A DNA stretch of 23,651 bases, from contig CAWEHT010000051.1 in NCBI GenBank assembly GCA_963808455.1, positions 1 to 23,651 of the forward strand. The letters are read 5' to 3'. Positions 22,406 to 23,651 of the stretch are shown here, in pieces; the stretch's first letter is position 1; each line of letters opens with the position of its first letter. The DNA is from CAWEHT01 sp963808455 (GTDB lineage: Bacteria; Chloroflexota; Anaerolineae; CG2-30-64-16). The notes beneath the pieces were generated by a model. That model worked only from the letters and a program-made list of their open reading frames with translations. It ran no database searches and was not told the origin of the DNA. A program made the translations under genes and the position numbers.

Positions 22406-23651
22406 TCACTGCCCGCTCGCCGGGCTCCCTCCGCGCCGGGCGCCTCGCAGCGCCGCGGCTTTCTCCCTGATGCGCTTGAAATCCTCGTTGTCGACGATCT
22501 CATGCACTTCCTTCTCCCTCCGGATCTCGTCGATCTGGATGCTGAGCGCGGCGATCTGCTGCTTCAACTGCGTCTCACGGCTGCGCACCTCCACGGCGTT
22601 CCGGATGGCTACCGTGGCCTGGACGGCCAGGCTCTCCAGGAGGCGCAGGTTGTCCATCGTGAAGCCGCCGGGCCGTCGTGAGACGAACTCCAGAGTGCCG
22701 ACGAGCTGCTCGCCCGACCGCAGCGCGATGCCCAGGTAGGCGCACGGGGCCAGCGCCGCCCACGTGCGCCCGGGCGGCGTCTCCGGCGCGCCGGGCCCGG
22801 CGATCTCGGGGACGAGCACGGCGCCCGTGCCTTGCAGCAGGCCGGCGATCAGTGGCTCATCCGGCCCATAGGCGCGTTCCATTTTCCCTGCGGGCCCCCG
22901 GCCCGCCGCCATGCGGGCAACCATGCAGCCCTGGGCCTCGTCGTACAGGCAGAGCTCCGCCGCGTCGTAAGGGATCGCGCCGCGGACCGAGTCGACGATG
23001 AAGGCCAGCGTCTGGTCGAGGTCGATGCTGGAGCTGATGGTCTGGCCGACGTCGTGCAGGATGCGCAGCTCGGCCACGCGGATTCTCAAGGCCATGACCA
23101 TCGAGCTGAACACGCGCGCCAACTCGCCGATCTCGTTCCGCAGCGCAGCCACCCCGCTGATCTGGCCGGGATCGAACGGTTTATCGGCCTCCACCTCCTG
23201 CGCCGTCGTCGCGAGGCGCCGGATCGGGCGCGTGAGCGACTGCGCCAGGGCCAGCCCAGCAGCCACGGCCAGCAGGCCGATCGCTGCGGCCGTTACCAGC
23301 CCCTGCCACCGCAGGGCCTCGACCGGCGCCAGGTAGACCTCCTCGGGCACGTCCACCACAGCCGTCAGCAGGTTGGCCGGCGCGGCCAACTCCGCCGCGG
23401 TTCGGTTCGGCACGCTGGCGTAGCCGATCACGTGCCAGCTGCCGGCGCAGCCGCCCGCCGGCGCCGCCGCGTCCAGGTCCGAGGGGCTGCAATAGCGGTA
23501 GTTGCCGGTGCCGCCCGATCCGAAGGCCGCCCTGAGCTGATCGCCGAGCGCCTGCGCGCCGGGGACGGCCACAGCGCGCAGGCGTGCCGTGGCTTGCCCG
23601 GGGGCGCAGCTCGTCGACCCTGGCGAATACGCTGAACGAGCAGGACATAGC
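22406..23651 (-). CDS. Cache-HAMP-GAF sensor protein without catalytic output domain, one frameshift, runs off right edge
   Basis: More than 410 residues are visible. The right edge encodes SVFARVDEL, then one extra C near 23605 shifts the frame, after which APGQATARLRAVAVPGAQ continues as a Cache-like extracellular sensor (NYRYCSPSDLD, WHVIGYASVPNRT). Next come a membrane segment (LVTAAAIGLLAVAAGLALAQ), HAMP (LTRPIRRLATTAQEVE), a helical linker, and GAF (LHDVGQTISSSIDLDQTLAF to VQATVAIRNAV). It ends in a coiled coil and the charged tail QIDEIRREKEVHEIVDNEDF, with no histidine kinase, cyclase or GGDEF domain. It probably signals through protein contacts. The start lies beyond the window; the ATG at 23648 is probably internal. 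Part of the HAMP-GAF DNA is read with very high GC third positions, as expected for a host gene. Confidence 0.88.
   Translation of the reverse strand, partial: LCPARSAYSPGSTSCAPGQATARLRAVAVPGAQALGDQLRAAFGSGGTGNYRYCSPSDLDAAAPAGGCAGSWHVIGYASVPNRTAAELAAPANLLTAVVDVPEEVYLAPVEALRWQGLVTAAAIGLLAVAAGLALAQSLTRPIRRLATTAQEVEADKPFDPGQISGVAALRNEIGELARVFSSMVMALRIRVAELRILHDVGQTISSSIDLDQTLAFIVDSVRGAIPYDAAELCLYDEAQGCMVARMAAGRGPAGKMERAYGPDEPLIAGLLQGTGAVLVPEIAGPGAPETPPGRTWAALAPCAYLGIALRSGEQLVGTLEFVSRRPGGFTMDNLRLLESLAVQATVAIRNAVEVRSRETQLKQQIAALSIQIDEIRREKEVHEIVDNEDFKRIREKAAALRGARRGGSPASGQ

Overview
The window is a GC-rich bacterial segment. Its gene content (very long CHASE4/PAS/GAF sensor kinase, Cache/HAMP/GAF sensor without a kinase domain, M20 hydrolase remnants, GxxExxY protein, bacterial methenyl-H4MPT cyclohydrolase) suggests a Chloroflexota bacterium of the Anaerolineae/Caldilineae type, probably from a metagenome assembly. 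This placement is inference; there is no rRNA or other marker gene here.

Left part (1-4080, minus strand): a LUD-domain gene runs off the left edge behind a TetR regulator. Two matching 16-bp operator-like palindromes sit before these two genes. Next comes an 918-residue CHASE4-HAMP-PAS-GAF histidine kinase, preceded by a near-perfect sigma-70 promoter and a long leader that can fold.

Middle part (about 4350-10510) is a mosaic. The C-terminal third of an M20 metallopeptidase gene lies at 4359-5078, and N-terminal and central pieces of the same kind of gene, on the same strand and in the right order, lie at 9905-10510. Between them is about 4.8 kb of partly lower-GC accessory DNA: an AAA ATPase plus DUF4435 (TOPRIM-like) pair resembling the PARIS anti-phage system, an unrecognised ORF, a 5'-truncated SDR, and a 93-residue orphan gene with an excellent ribosome binding site. 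A GxxExxY gene is embedded in frame inside the upstream M20 piece.

Right-centre (10700-19426, plus strand) is the main functional unit: a PRD/EIIB-type regulator followed by mannitol-family PTS IIC, IIB, IIA, an HPr-enzyme I fusion, a SorE-like sugar-phosphate dehydrogenase with an extra Rossmann segment, a PfkB-type phosphofructokinase and a small unknown protein. It contains the whole phosphorelay from PEP to sugar plus two following catabolic steps. The likely flow is hexitol or ketose -> sugar phosphate -> oxidation or reduction -> bisphosphate for an aldolase encoded elsewhere.

Right end (minus strand): methenyltetrahydromethanopterin cyclohydrolase, a type I asparaginase, a 9-bp tandem repeat, and a Cache/HAMP/GAF sensor running off the right edge.

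A window-wide oddity is that ten otherwise well-preserved genes each carry exactly one single-base frameshift (seven +1, three -1). Catalytic residues are intact on both sides of each shift, so indel errors in the assembly are more likely than gene decay. I annotated these genes across their full restored span. The M20 pieces are different: they carry deletions, an insertion and a 29-bp duplication, and look truly broken.
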